Of a stretch of 64,000 bases of DNA, positions 11,034 to 22,285 are shown piece after piece (the first letter of the stretch is position 1; each line of letters opens with the position of its first letter). Made by a program: the position numbers and the translations under genes. This stretch comes from Candidatus Vallotiella hemipterorum (GTDB taxonomy: Bacteria; Pseudomonadota; Gammaproteobacteria; Burkholderiales; Burkholderiaceae), in NCBI RefSeq assembly GCF_910593725.1, contig NZ_OU343032.1:1-64000 (forward strand), read 5' to 3'. Under the pieces are notes generated by a model, which was not told the DNA's origin, made no database searches, and saw only the letters and a program-made list of their open reading frames with translations.

Positions 11034-11885
11034 ATGCTAAACGCTCAACTAATTAAGCTAGATGATTATTCAAGTATTGCGTTCGCCCAGGCGGGCAGAG
11101 GAGAGCCAGTAGTACTAGTTCATGGTTCGCTATGCGACTACCGGTATTGGGAACCGCAGTTTGTACCAATTTCATCGATAAATCGAGTATTAGCTCTTAG
11201 CCTTGGACATTATTTTCCAACACGTGAGTTAAATCGCTCTCTGCCATTTAGTTGGCGCGTACATATACAGCAGATTATTCAGTTTATAGATGATATTGTA
11301 TGCGAGCCGGTGCATATAGTTGCACATTCGTATGGCGCTTACCTTGTTTTTCAACTTGCTCACTGTTTTCCAGAACGGTTGCGCAGTATAACGCTAGCTG
11401 ACCCGAGTGGATTTATTAAACACAGCGATGCATCATCGTATCAGCGTAACACGCTACATACACGTGTTATAGAGCTAATTCAGCAAAGTAAGATAGATGC
11501 AGGTTTAGAGTTATTTGTTGATTCAGTTAGCCAAAAAGGGACATGGGCGCGGAGTGCAGATAGGTTTAAGATAATGGCGCGAGACAATGCACATACACTA
11601 TGGCCACAAATTTTAGATCAGGTACCGGTTTTTTCCGAGCATGACGCCAGAAAAATTCTGCTGCCAGTTATGCTAGTTCTCGGAGAAAAAAGTCCCTTTA
11701 TTTTTCATCAGAATATTAAATGGTTACATAAATATATTAATAATTCTTTCAAAACAACAATCGCTGGTGTCTCGCACGGGATGAACTTAACGCATCCGCG
11801 TGCATTTAATCAAGTGGTACTGGACTTTATTAAAGTAAATAGCCGAACTCAGTTTTCTAAAAAAGTTCGTAGTACATATACTTAA
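11034..11885 (+). CDS. alpha/beta hydrolase
   Basis: A 283-residue alpha/beta-hydrolase-fold protein. The oxyanion motif HGS is at residues 30-32, the nucleophile elbow HIVAHSYGAYL has Ser99 (AHSYG in place of GxSxG), and the catalytic histidine sits in GVSHGMN near residue 253. The expected acidic residue region reads LVLGEKSPF, with Glu in the position where Asp is usual. Substrates of this family range from esters to C-C bonds, so no specific reaction can be given. It starts 28 bp after the H-NS-like gene. Upstream of the start there is only a weak ribosome binding site. No signal peptide is seen, so it should be cytoplasmic. Confidence 0.85.
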   Translation: MLNAQLIKLDDYSSIAFAQAGRGEPVVLVHGSLCDYRYWEPQFVPISSINRVLALSLGHYFPTRELNRSLPFSWRVHIQQIIQFIDDIVCEPVHIVAHSYGAYLVFQLAHCFPERLRSITLADPSGFIKHSDASSYQRNTLHTRVIELIQQSKIDAGLELFVDSVSQKGTWARSADRFKIMARDNAHTLWPQILDQVPVFSEHDARKILLPVMLVLGEKSPFIFHQNIKWLHKYINNSFKTTIAGVSHGMNLTHPRAFNQVVLDFIKVNSRTQFSKKVRSTYT

Positions 11886-12914
11886 CAGTACTGAATATAC
11901 GTAAATTAAGATAATAAAATATAGATGCTATCTAATTAGAAAACTTACTAAAATAAATTAAAAACAACTGTAGTTTTTTAATAAAAACTAAACTCTATAA
12001 GTTTATCTGATTTTTATATCAATTTTTTATAAAAAATTTTTTAAAATTAAAAGTTCTAATAAAAATTAGGCTATCATTAATAAATAATAAAGCAATCTCT
12101 AGAGACCGAAGACGTGGTCTATTATTAATACTAATTAAGTATATTATAAATAATATGGCACTATTTTTTGTGACTATTTAAGATATAAAATTCTAGTTTA
12201 GAAGATAATTGCTAATATGGTTTAGATATATCTAATACAGATAGTTTTTAATGAATTTATAAATTATTAAACTGTACTGTGCTAGTAGAACACATATGCT
12301 ATATAGTTATAGAATAGATACTATATAGTGGTATCGATAGAAATCATGAGATGTTTAGGTAGGTATATAGAGGAAATTAAGCGACCCCAATAGAGTTTTT
12401 AATACAAAACCCTATTTGGGTCGCTTGTTTAGCTAATTTTTAGCAGAGCTTAATGCTAATTTTTAGCAAAAAAGCTAATTAAGCGATCTATTGATGAGCG
12501 ATTTTTTCAGTTAGAAATAACTTTCTATTAACAGGCGGTCAATTGAGATATTAAGAGAATATGCGTCGAGGTGAGCAAAGCGAGACGGCAGAAGAAACCG
12601 AAGCTTTCAGCTAAGCCTATTTATACGTAACTAGATAAAAGATATGTTCTACTAATGGGTTACTTGCTAGCCCAGCATAGTGTTACTATGACTATGTTTA
12701 TATAGATAAGAGCGCACTAGTCTTAGGTAAATAAGAAGATTATTTTAGTTAAAAATCACGATGAGTCTTTATTGTATATTTTGGCGTTTCTAGTTGTGCT
12801 CCGTTTTTACGAAAACAAGATATTTATCTATATTCGGCTCAGGCCGAACTTAAGACAAGTAACAATTTTATAATAAGAGGGCGAGTTATTAAATCTAGTA
12901 ATACCTAAACTTTG
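11886..12914. other. intergenic region with hairpin and short direct repeats
   Basis: AT-rich, no supportable gene. It contains the hairpin at 12379-12426, the 14-base sequence GCTAATTTTTAGCA twice (12432-12445 and 12455-12468), and a more GC-rich patch at 12560-12620 that encodes only a 17-codon reading frame (12562 on). That patch may be the end of a vanished gene, but I cannot name it. Confidence 0.5.
12379..12426. terminator. terminator-like hairpin between hydrolase and tyrB
   Basis: AAGCGACCCC/GGGTCGCTT arms with about 16 of 18 bases paired and a loop of about 12 nt, followed by GTTT on the plus strand. It lies about 500 bp downstream of the convergently placed ends of the hydrolase (plus) and tyrB (minus) genes, so it could serve either. 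Confidence 0.45.
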
Positions 12915-14114
12915 TTATACAAGTAAAACTCTTGCTATAGCGTCGGCGACAACATCAATATTCTGTTCATTTAGACCCGCAATACACATCCGTCCAGAGC
13001 GGACTAGATACACGCCGTGCTCGGTACGTAGACGGTCTACTTGTGTAGAACTAAAGCCAGTATAAGTAAACATACCTCGTTGTCGAACATAGCATGATAA
13101 TAAAGAATCCTCAATACGGCGGTCTTTTAATCGTTCATAAATTGCATGGCGCATTGCAGCAATACGCTTACACATTGAGGCGAGCTCTGACTGCCATAAT
13201 GTACGTAGAATTGGTGTACATAGTACCCTATGGACTACCTTAGCGCCATAAGTGGGTGGGTTACTATAGTTAGATCGTACTGCGCCGGTCAACTGCCCTA
13301 GTACTCGAGTTGCCTCCTCATTAGATTGGCATACAACACTTAAACCCCCGCAGCGTTCACCATATAGTGCAAAGTTTTTCGAAAACGAGTTCGCAACTAG
13401 GCATGATATACCCCGTGCGGTTAGCTCTCGAACAGCGAAGGCATCATCATCTAGGTCTGTTCCAAAGCCTTGATATGCCATATCGATGAACGGTAACAAC
13501 TCTTTTTTCTCGATTAGCGAGATAACTTCTCGCCATTGATGATGGTCTAAGTCGACACCTGTCGGATTATGACAGCACGCATGCAGCAGCACAATGTGAC
13601 GATTCGAAATTGCACGCAACGCATCAAGCATTGCTGTAAAGCGCACGCCTCCGGTAGCGCTATCGTAATACGGATAGGTGTTTACCGTGAATCCAGCACG
13701 TTCGAATACCACGCGGTGGTTTTCCCAACTGGGATCACTAATCCATACTTGCGCATTAGGTAAAGTGCGCCGTAGAAAATCTGCGCCGACTTTCAACGCA
13801 CCTGAGCCGCCTAGTGTCTGCAGTGTTGCAATACGCCGCTCAGTATGTACACCGCATACATTGCCAAATACTAGTTGATATACTGCATCTCGATAATCAG
13901 GTAGTCCTGCCATTGGCAGGTAGGGTCGGGGTCTTGTTTCTCTAGCGAGAGCATGTTCCGCGTCGCGTACAGCAGCCATTACTGGAAGCTTACCGTAAGC
14001 GTCAAAGTAAATACCAATACTTAGGTTTACCTTATTAACCCGGGGGTCATCCTGAAAATCCTCATTAAGCGACAAAATGGGATCACCAGGAAATGCTTTA
14101 ACGTGCTCAAACAT
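12915..14114 (-). CDS. tyrB: aromatic amino acid / aspartate aminotransferase
   Basis: A 399-residue PLP-dependent class I aminotransferase of the AspC/TyrB group. It performs the last step of tyrosine and phenylalanine synthesis and can also handle aspartate. Visible landmarks are LSIGIYFDAYG near residue 31, HACCHNPTGVDL at 178-189, PFIDMAYQGFG near 208 and the PLP-lysine motif ANSFSKNFALYGERCGG with Lys246. The length equals that of E. coli TyrB and AspC within a few residues. It is monocistronic. The start ATG at 14114 has a weak upstream purine tract. A long perfect inverted repeat (14184-14232) sits 70 bp upstream of the start and may be a leader hairpin. In free-living Burkholderia uvrB lies divergently next to tyrB, but here the neighbouring 2.8 kb carries no recognisable gene. 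Confidence 0.93.
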   Translation of the reverse strand: MFEHVKAFPGDPILSLNEDFQDDPRVNKVNLSIGIYFDAYGKLPVMAAVRDAEHALARETRPRPYLPMAGLPDYRDAVYQLVFGNVCGVHTERRIATLQTLGGSGALKVGADFLRRTLPNAQVWISDPSWENHRVVFERAGFTVNTYPYYDSATGGVRFTAMLDALRAISNRHIVLLHACCHNPTGVDLDHHQWREVISLIEKKELLPFIDMAYQGFGTDLDDDAFAVRELTARGISCLVANSFSKNFALYGERCGGLSVVCQSNEEATRVLGQLTGAVRSNYSNPPTYGAKVVHRVLCTPILRTLWQSELASMCKRIAAMRHAIYERLKDRRIEDSLLSCYVRQRGMFTYTGFSSTQVDRLRTEHGVYLVRSGRMCIAGLNEQNIDVVADAIARVLLV

Positions 14115-14183
14115 AAAGTATCCTAAAAAAGTGAGGCGTTATCGCTCGAAGGCTTTTCTATATATAAATATCAGGGCATCAAA

Positions 14184-14232
14184 CTAATTTATCTTAGATT
14201 ACCGTGAAGACCGCTAATCTAAGATAAATTAG
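14184..14232. repeat. perfect 18-bp inverted repeat upstream of tyrB
   Basis: CTAATTTATCTTAGATTA (14184-14201) is fully complementary to 14215-14232, with a 13-nt loop CCGTGAAGACCGC. It lies in the tyrB leader on the minus strand. It could be a leader hairpin of tyrB or the surviving terminator of a lost upstream gene. Confidence 0.7.
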
Positions 14233-16942
14233 ATAAATTGAAAAGCTCAGTAGCGATGCATATAAGTGTTAAGACCATAGTGGTGAAGGTTAGATTTATA
14301 TAAATCTGTAATTAGTAAGGGGAAAATCTACAAGATTTGAACTTATTTTTTTCTGCCCCCCCAAGTGCAGGATATTTACTATAGTTTAGTTGATTAGAGG
14401 TGCTAGTGCCATTAACGCCGAACGTATACAATATGTAACTATTTTTGTAAATTTATTGCTATAAGCCAACATTAAAGTTAGTAAATACTACAACGTTTAG
14501 TGCAGTAGTTAAAATACAGTTTTTATCATATAAGCATTTATTAAAAATAAGCCTTGGTTTCAGGTGAAATCTTTTCAAGATAGGATAATAGCAGCAAGAA
14601 TTTCGTTCCAGCATAGAAATTATGTCTAGTAAATAGCTACCTAGAGCCACACAGAATACTATGATCGGATCATTAGTCCGAATAACCGTAATGCTGATTT
14701 TATACTTCATTCCTATTAGGAAAATTCTTACTGCAAGCCTAACCTATGAACTATTGATTCTATATTAAAGATCACTATCTAGCTAAATGCTGGTATACCT
14801 TTGCGGGCTTAACAATCTAAAAATAACGGATAGGCAAGCATTGATAGATTACTATCTACCGACGATTGTAGCTACCTATATTAGAAAGGATAAGCATCCT
14901 ATCTCGCCACAGTATTTTATACTATTCAGACTAATTGTATTAATTTGCACATGCAATGATAGGGTTGCAACCCTTATGGGAAGACTACTGTATCTCTATT
15001 AAATATAGAATGTACATCGCCGAAAACTGAGTTCTCCTAGAAAAGATATACAGTAACTAATTATTTAAACCAGACAAGAAACTACCAAAATACCGGCAGT
15101 GCTTGATAGTACAAACTAAATAAGTGGTGAATCGACTTATTGACTGATATTGTAATAAGCTACCATATAATTAAAAAAGATATACCAAAATAGTGTGAAG
15201 TTTTAGTAAGTAAAATAGTGCTGCGATGATCAGTATCATCTTGATATTTATTAAATCTAAATATACAATATAATTGTTTTAATCAGCTAAAAGCTGGTTT
15301 TCTATTTTCTAAATTAGAATAGTATCTATGGTATTTTCATACCACTGCGTATTTCTATACCAGTATCGTATAGAATATAATGCCCTATTGATAGGAGTAT
15401 CCGTAGACTCTTAATTATCAGATACATTTATAGGATCCTTCTAAAAAGGTATTCTTAGTTTATTAGCGCAGGTTCGCCAGCTAATTTATAAAGTTTTATT
15501 ACCTCAAAAAAAGGAAATAATAGTGCATACACTTACTCTAGTCTCTCTAGATATACGAACAGTCGAGAGTAAGTGTCTTATAAGAACAGGCGCGTACTTT
15601 AAATTTAGCACTAGCTAAGATGATCAAAATATGAACTTCTATGCGGACGTTATCCTCTGGTCAGAGATTAGAAAAATAGGAACATCAAGAAATATAAACT
15701 TAGCCTAATACGGTACAACTAGTAATTCACGTCGTAACGTTTATTCCGCAATAATAGACTATAATTATATTCATAATTTTTAATAGTTTTATGTACTAGT
15801 TTTCCAGCTCTCACAGGTATAAAAATATATTTTATAATAGGGAATATTATAAACTGTAAAAAATTGTCTCACAAGACTTAAAATTATTATCAAAGTTTTT
15901 ATTTAGGATGCTATAAATCCTAGACATAAGTAAAGTGTGTTCGAATGCATGCTTAAGCGGGATAAAACATGCAAGCATGTTGCCACTAGAGCTTAAGAGT
16001 AGTAGGACATAGTAGCTTTGAGCGCGATTAATATTAAAGTATCATGTAAAATACGCGCCACCTAATTATTTTGTAGGTAGTGCATATAGATATTCTAAGT
16101 ATTTTAGGAAGTTCATTTCTTAATCATGCCTTATAGATATGATACTCAATCATGCTAATTTCCGCATTTTACTATACTTTTTTTAAATTATTAAAAGTAA
16201 AGTTTTATATAATATAGTCTAGACTGGATATTTAAATAACAGATTAATGAATAGGGTTATAATTACTTATAGATCCTACAATTAAATATTGTCGTTCTAG
16301 TGCGGAAGCCTATGCTATAAGTTCTTATATCTATATAGATTTTATTAATTTAATAGCTATTAAATTAATAAATATTAGTAACGAGATAACTATATTAACT
16401 AGTACCCTAAAAAATATTCCAGTAAAATACATAGACTACCCTAGTATATTTAGTTTTATTGAATCTTATTGTACTTTTTATCTACTAATATATAATAATT
16501 TTTCATCAAAATATTATACACACTCCATATTTATATATTATGTTACTTAACTTAGTTAAATATTTTAATAGAAAAAATATAATCTAATTGATTTATCTAT
16601 AAAAAAGTCCAGAAGTAGAGTATTAAAAATATTTTTCAGGCCTAAAGATACTAAGTATTTTTAATAAAAATGTATATACTTATATCAGGGATATTTTATT
16701 ATTCTAAAGTTAGTTTTATAAAACTATAAAAATAAGTATTAATATTAGAATTAAATAATTTTATTTATGTAAATAAAATTATTACTTAGTGTGTAAACAC
16801 ATTTGAGTAAGTATATAAAAGTTTTTATTTTTTAGTAAATATTCAGTTCTGTACGAGCGTTTTTATTAAAAAGTAAAGAAAAATTTAGCTGTACATCTAT
16901 AACATATATCGTCTAGTATAACTTTTTTATTTATCATACATA

Positions 16943-16951
16943 TGATACAAT
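16943..16951 (+). promoter_or_regulatory. extended -10 promoter of the tRNA-Leu gene
   Basis: TGATACAAT: TG, one base, then TACAAT at 16946-16951. It lies 14 bp upstream of the mature 5' end of the tRNA, the right distance for a start of transcription a few bases before the tRNA. The -35 region is poor. Confidence 0.45.
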
Positions 16952-16964
16952 ATAAAAATATTTT

Positions 16965-17311
16965 CCCGGAGTGATGAAATTGGTAAACATAGCGGACTTA
17001 ATAATTTGAGTGCACAGCCGGAAACAGCTGATGTAGAACCCTTCAAATCCGGCGAATCCCCTGGTGTGTAAGCCGAGGTAACGCCGAGCCAAAATAGTCA
17101 GGTTTATAAACTTGATAAAAAGGTGTAGAGACTAGACGGAGGGCACCTAATGTACAATATTACAAATAAACTAAGTAGTATCATACAATGGTGAAGGCAT
17201 AGTCCAGCGCACAAACATCAGCCTTTGCAAAATTGGTGGCGCCGAAAGGCGTAGTGTGAAGAAAATCCGCCGCTTCACGGCTTACCGGTTCGAGTCCGGT
17301 CTCCGGGACCA
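16965..17311 (+). tRNA. tRNA-Leu(UAA), interrupted by a group I intron
   Basis: The two exons are 16965-16999 and 17262-17311. Spliced, they make a complete class II tRNA. The acceptor stem CCCGGAG pairs with CTCCGGG over seven pairs, followed by discriminator A and an encoded CCA at 17309-17311. The D arm is ATGAAATTGGTAAACAT, the anticodon stem GCGGA/TCCGC, and the loop CTTAAAA gives anticodon UAA. A long variable arm CGCTTCACGGCTTA follows, as expected for leucine, then the T arm CCGG-TTCGAGT-CCGG. The interruption lies between U34 (16999) and A35 (17262), exactly where the cyanobacterial and plastid tRNA-Leu(UAA) introns sit. The gene reads UUA/UUG codons, which are heavily used in an AT-rich genome, so splicing should be essential for growth. 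It stands alone between deserts. Confidence 0.95.
17000..17261 (+). ncRNA. group I intron (IC3-like) inside tRNA-Leu(UAA)
   Basis: A 262-nt group I intron with all core helices visible. P1 pairs the exon end ACUU plus AA (16996-17001) with UUGAGU (17006-17011), placing the obligatory U.G wobble at the splice site (U16999.G17008). P3 is CCCTTC (17039-17044) with GGAGGG (17138-17143). P4 is CGGCG (17050-17054) with CGCCG (17082-17086). P6a is TCAGGTTT (17098-17105) with AAACTTGA (17108-17115). P7 is GACTA (17130-17134) with TAGTC (17200-17204). P8 is CACC (17144-17147) with GGTG (17190-17193). P9 is CGCC-GAAA-GGCG (17240-17251), a GNRA tetraloop. The terminal omega-G is 17261. The conserved R and S segments read GTAGAGACTAGACGG and GGCATAGTCC. 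There is no reading frame and no homing endonuclease. The helix order and size match the IC3 introns of cyanobacterial tRNA-Leu; the subgroup is inferred from this. Confidence 0.94.
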
Positions 17312-18410
17312 TAGTGTATAAAAAATACTATACGGGTAGTAAAAGTACTATTTTAGATATACAAGGAGAAATAACAGAATAAATACGGTATTGACATTTG
17401 AATAATAATTGTATTTTTTAGACCGCACTTTTATTTGCAGTTATGAATTATTGTGTCTAATACAAAAATAACGCTCTCTATACCGACCTATACAAAGATA
17501 TTGTATTAACAAATCGTATTACATAGAAAGTTAAAATTCTATGCTAAGTTTTATTATAATTATTATTTAATAATATACATCCTATTAAAGGAATTATATA
17601 AAGTTTATATTAATGATATATTTTAAATATTTTTACTCGTACTCAATATTTTAAGAAAAAGCTTGGCCTGTGGGGTAGATTCTTAGCATTAAAATGTTTA
17701 CATAGATATCTGATTTTGGAATTTTTCTAAAAATATTGTTATTTATAATACATTAGATAGGAATTTTGATTTCTAAAATTTAGATTTTATAAATCTATAT
17801 CCTGCTTTTATATGCTTAAGCCCCCTAAAATTTATTGCGTTATTGCTATGCAGCAATCACCTAATTGATGTTAATTAGAAATATTTGTAATATCAAGTAC
17901 AGAATTAATATTCTAGAGGAAAATTATATTAATTTCTTTATATAAACTACTCTTTTATTTGCTCAGATAATTTTTATGTATTAGTTAACTAGTAATTACT
18001 TATTAAGTAAGTTAAAATAATAAGATAGGCTTATTATTTACATATATTATAAACTATATGTACTTTTATATACAAGTAAAACGGCAATTCTATTGATGTT
18101 GTTATTTTTACTATAACTATAGTATAATAAAAATATGATATATTTTTATTATTGAAAAAACGTTGAAACACCTAAGTGCTTATAGAAAAATTAGTTATGT
18201 GAGTTTTTCAACAAATTTTATATTGAGTACATACATATATCTTTGATTTAGTGCAGAAGGATCTTTTTTATTAAAAAAGATAAGATGTTATTAGCAGTGC
18301 AATAGATTACATAACTATTGGTATATGTTAATATTCCGGATATTGCCTGCCTCCTGGATAATGTTTTATATAAGTAAACATCATATTTTTATTAAATTTA
18401 AAGGAATAAT
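17312..18410. other. intergenic desert between tRNA-Leu and rpsU
   Basis: 1.1 kb, very AT-rich, no gene, RNA or pseudogene that I can support. No obvious terminator for the tRNA transcript is visible directly after the CCA end. Confidence 0.55.
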
Positions 18411-18623
18411 TTGACTACTGTTATCCCTAAGCCTAATGAGCCCGTCGAAGTTGCACTGCGTCGCTTTCGGCGTTCTATTGAAAGCACCGGCTTAATTAAA
18501 GAGTTGCGCGCTCGCACAGCATATGAAAAACCTACTGCTGAGCGCAAAAGGAAAAAAGCAGCAGCTGTAGCAAGGTTGCGTAAACAAATTCGACGCTCTT
18601 TACCGCCCCGTAAACTTTACTAA
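18411..18623 (+). CDS. rpsU: 30S ribosomal protein S21
   Basis: A 70-residue, strongly basic S21 with the family sequence [19 protein letters not shown] and [16 protein letters not shown]. It binds the 3' domain of 16S rRNA near the anti-Shine-Dalgarno helix and helps initiation. The start codon is TTG at 18411, preceded by AAAGGAATAA, and no ATG is available in frame upstream within the conserved region. The length is normal for beta-proteobacteria. It is monocistronic here, with no dnaG or rpoD following; instead 970 bp of AT-rich DNA separates it from thiC. Confidence 0.95.
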   Translation: MTTVIPKPNEPVEVALRRFRRSIESTGLIKELRARTAYEKPTAERKRKKAAAVARLRKQIRRSLPPRKLY

Positions 18624-21531
<2,908 letters not shown>

Positions 21532-21710
21532 ATTATATTTGTAAATAGTCTTAAGACGCATTAATCCACACTAGGTTAGTAATTAAGACACTAAAGAGCC
21601 CAGATTATAAATATAATAATTGTTTTTATGCTGCTAAATCTATGGGAGGGCGCATCAAGATGCGGAGAGATATCTAATATGCATAAATATATTCACTTTA
21701 TATAGGTGAT

Positions 21711-21761
21711 TCCGCGGGTACAGAAACTAGGAAGTATCTATACTGGGCTTCGCGGATTTTT
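21711..21761 (+). terminator. possible thiC terminator
   Basis: TCCGCG and CGCGGA arms 34 nt apart, followed directly by TTTTT (21757-21761). The long loop makes it weaker than a standard intrinsic terminator. Confidence 0.35.
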
Positions 21762-21980
21762 ATAGAATTATCTAACCAGTAGTTTAATCATTGGAGCTTT
21801 AGTTTAATAACTGGAAAAATAATTCAATAGCAAGCGTTTTTTCGATAAGCTCTGCTATTATTAGCTACAGGTCGCTAATGTTATTCATATTTTCTGTATA
21901 TTTAACCTAAGAATGTATATACTTCTCCCCCTTTGTTATAAATCTGAGTGATATAGTAAAAATACTTATTGTTTTTTATT

Positions 21981-21999
21981 CTACAAGCTGTAGTTTTTT
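21981..21999 (+). terminator. short hairpin plus six T
   Basis: CTACA-AGC-TGTAG followed by TTTTTT. The stem is only five pairs. The same 17-base core ACAAGCTGTAGTTTTTT occurs before thiC at 19510, where the left arm is missing. Confidence 0.35.
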
Positions 22000-22285
22000 G
22001 GGATTTATAATAAGATATTCAATATCTAATATATAAATTATATAAATCTATTTTAGGTAGGTACTACATCATATTATGATAATATTAAGAGTATTTTCTA
22101 TTTTTAAATAGTTTTTTGATTGGTACAAAAAGCTAAAAATTTTATATATTAGAAGCTTTTAGCGTATATTATACTGTGATAATAAATTGAGCGTTTAAAT
22201 TAAAATTTAATAGAACTATGCTCAACTTTTATTTAAGATAATATCTTTTAATTACGAGGGCTTAACTAGATAGTTAATAACTTTA

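Larger units (their letters stand above)
14115..16964. other. 2.8-kb desert upstream of the split tRNA gene
   Basis: No gene is supported. Free-living relatives often carry uvrB here, divergent from tyrB, but I could not find UvrB-like sequence by reading. Notable items are the 18-bp perfect stem at 14184-14232, a run of seven C near 14356-14362, a perfect 14-bp palindrome AGGGTTGCAACCCT at 14961-14974 and a stem ACACTTACTCT...GAGTAAGTGT near 15525-15575. Short open frames at 14459-14710 and 14787-15002 have no homology I recognise and no ribosome binding site. Confidence 0.5.
21532..22285. other. intergenic region between thiC and recD (convergent)
   Basis: 754 bp between convergent genes, no gene. 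Three hairpins are seen: CGCATC-AA-GATGCG at 21651-21664, TCCGCG (21711-21716) with CGCGGA (21751-21756) followed by five T, and CTACA-AGC-TGTAG followed by six T at 21981-21999. The last two are terminator candidates and are listed. Confidence 0.55.

Noticed and set aside
12562-12615. 17-codon frame MRRGEQSETAEETEAFS
   Set aside because: Too short and without a ribosome site or known homologue, though its GC is above the surroundings.
14459-14710. Minus-strand 83-residue open frame
   Set aside because: No family, no ribosome binding site and desert-like base composition.
14787-15002. Plus-strand 71-residue open frame
   Set aside because: No recognisable domain, no ribosome site and codon use like the surrounding desert.
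16965-17311. A tmRNA (ssrA), because of the size of about 350 nt and the CCA end
   Set aside because: There is no tag-peptide reading frame, and the ends form a complete tRNA-Leu with the internal part showing P1-P9 of a group I intron and an omega-G. The intron explanation accounts for every conserved block.
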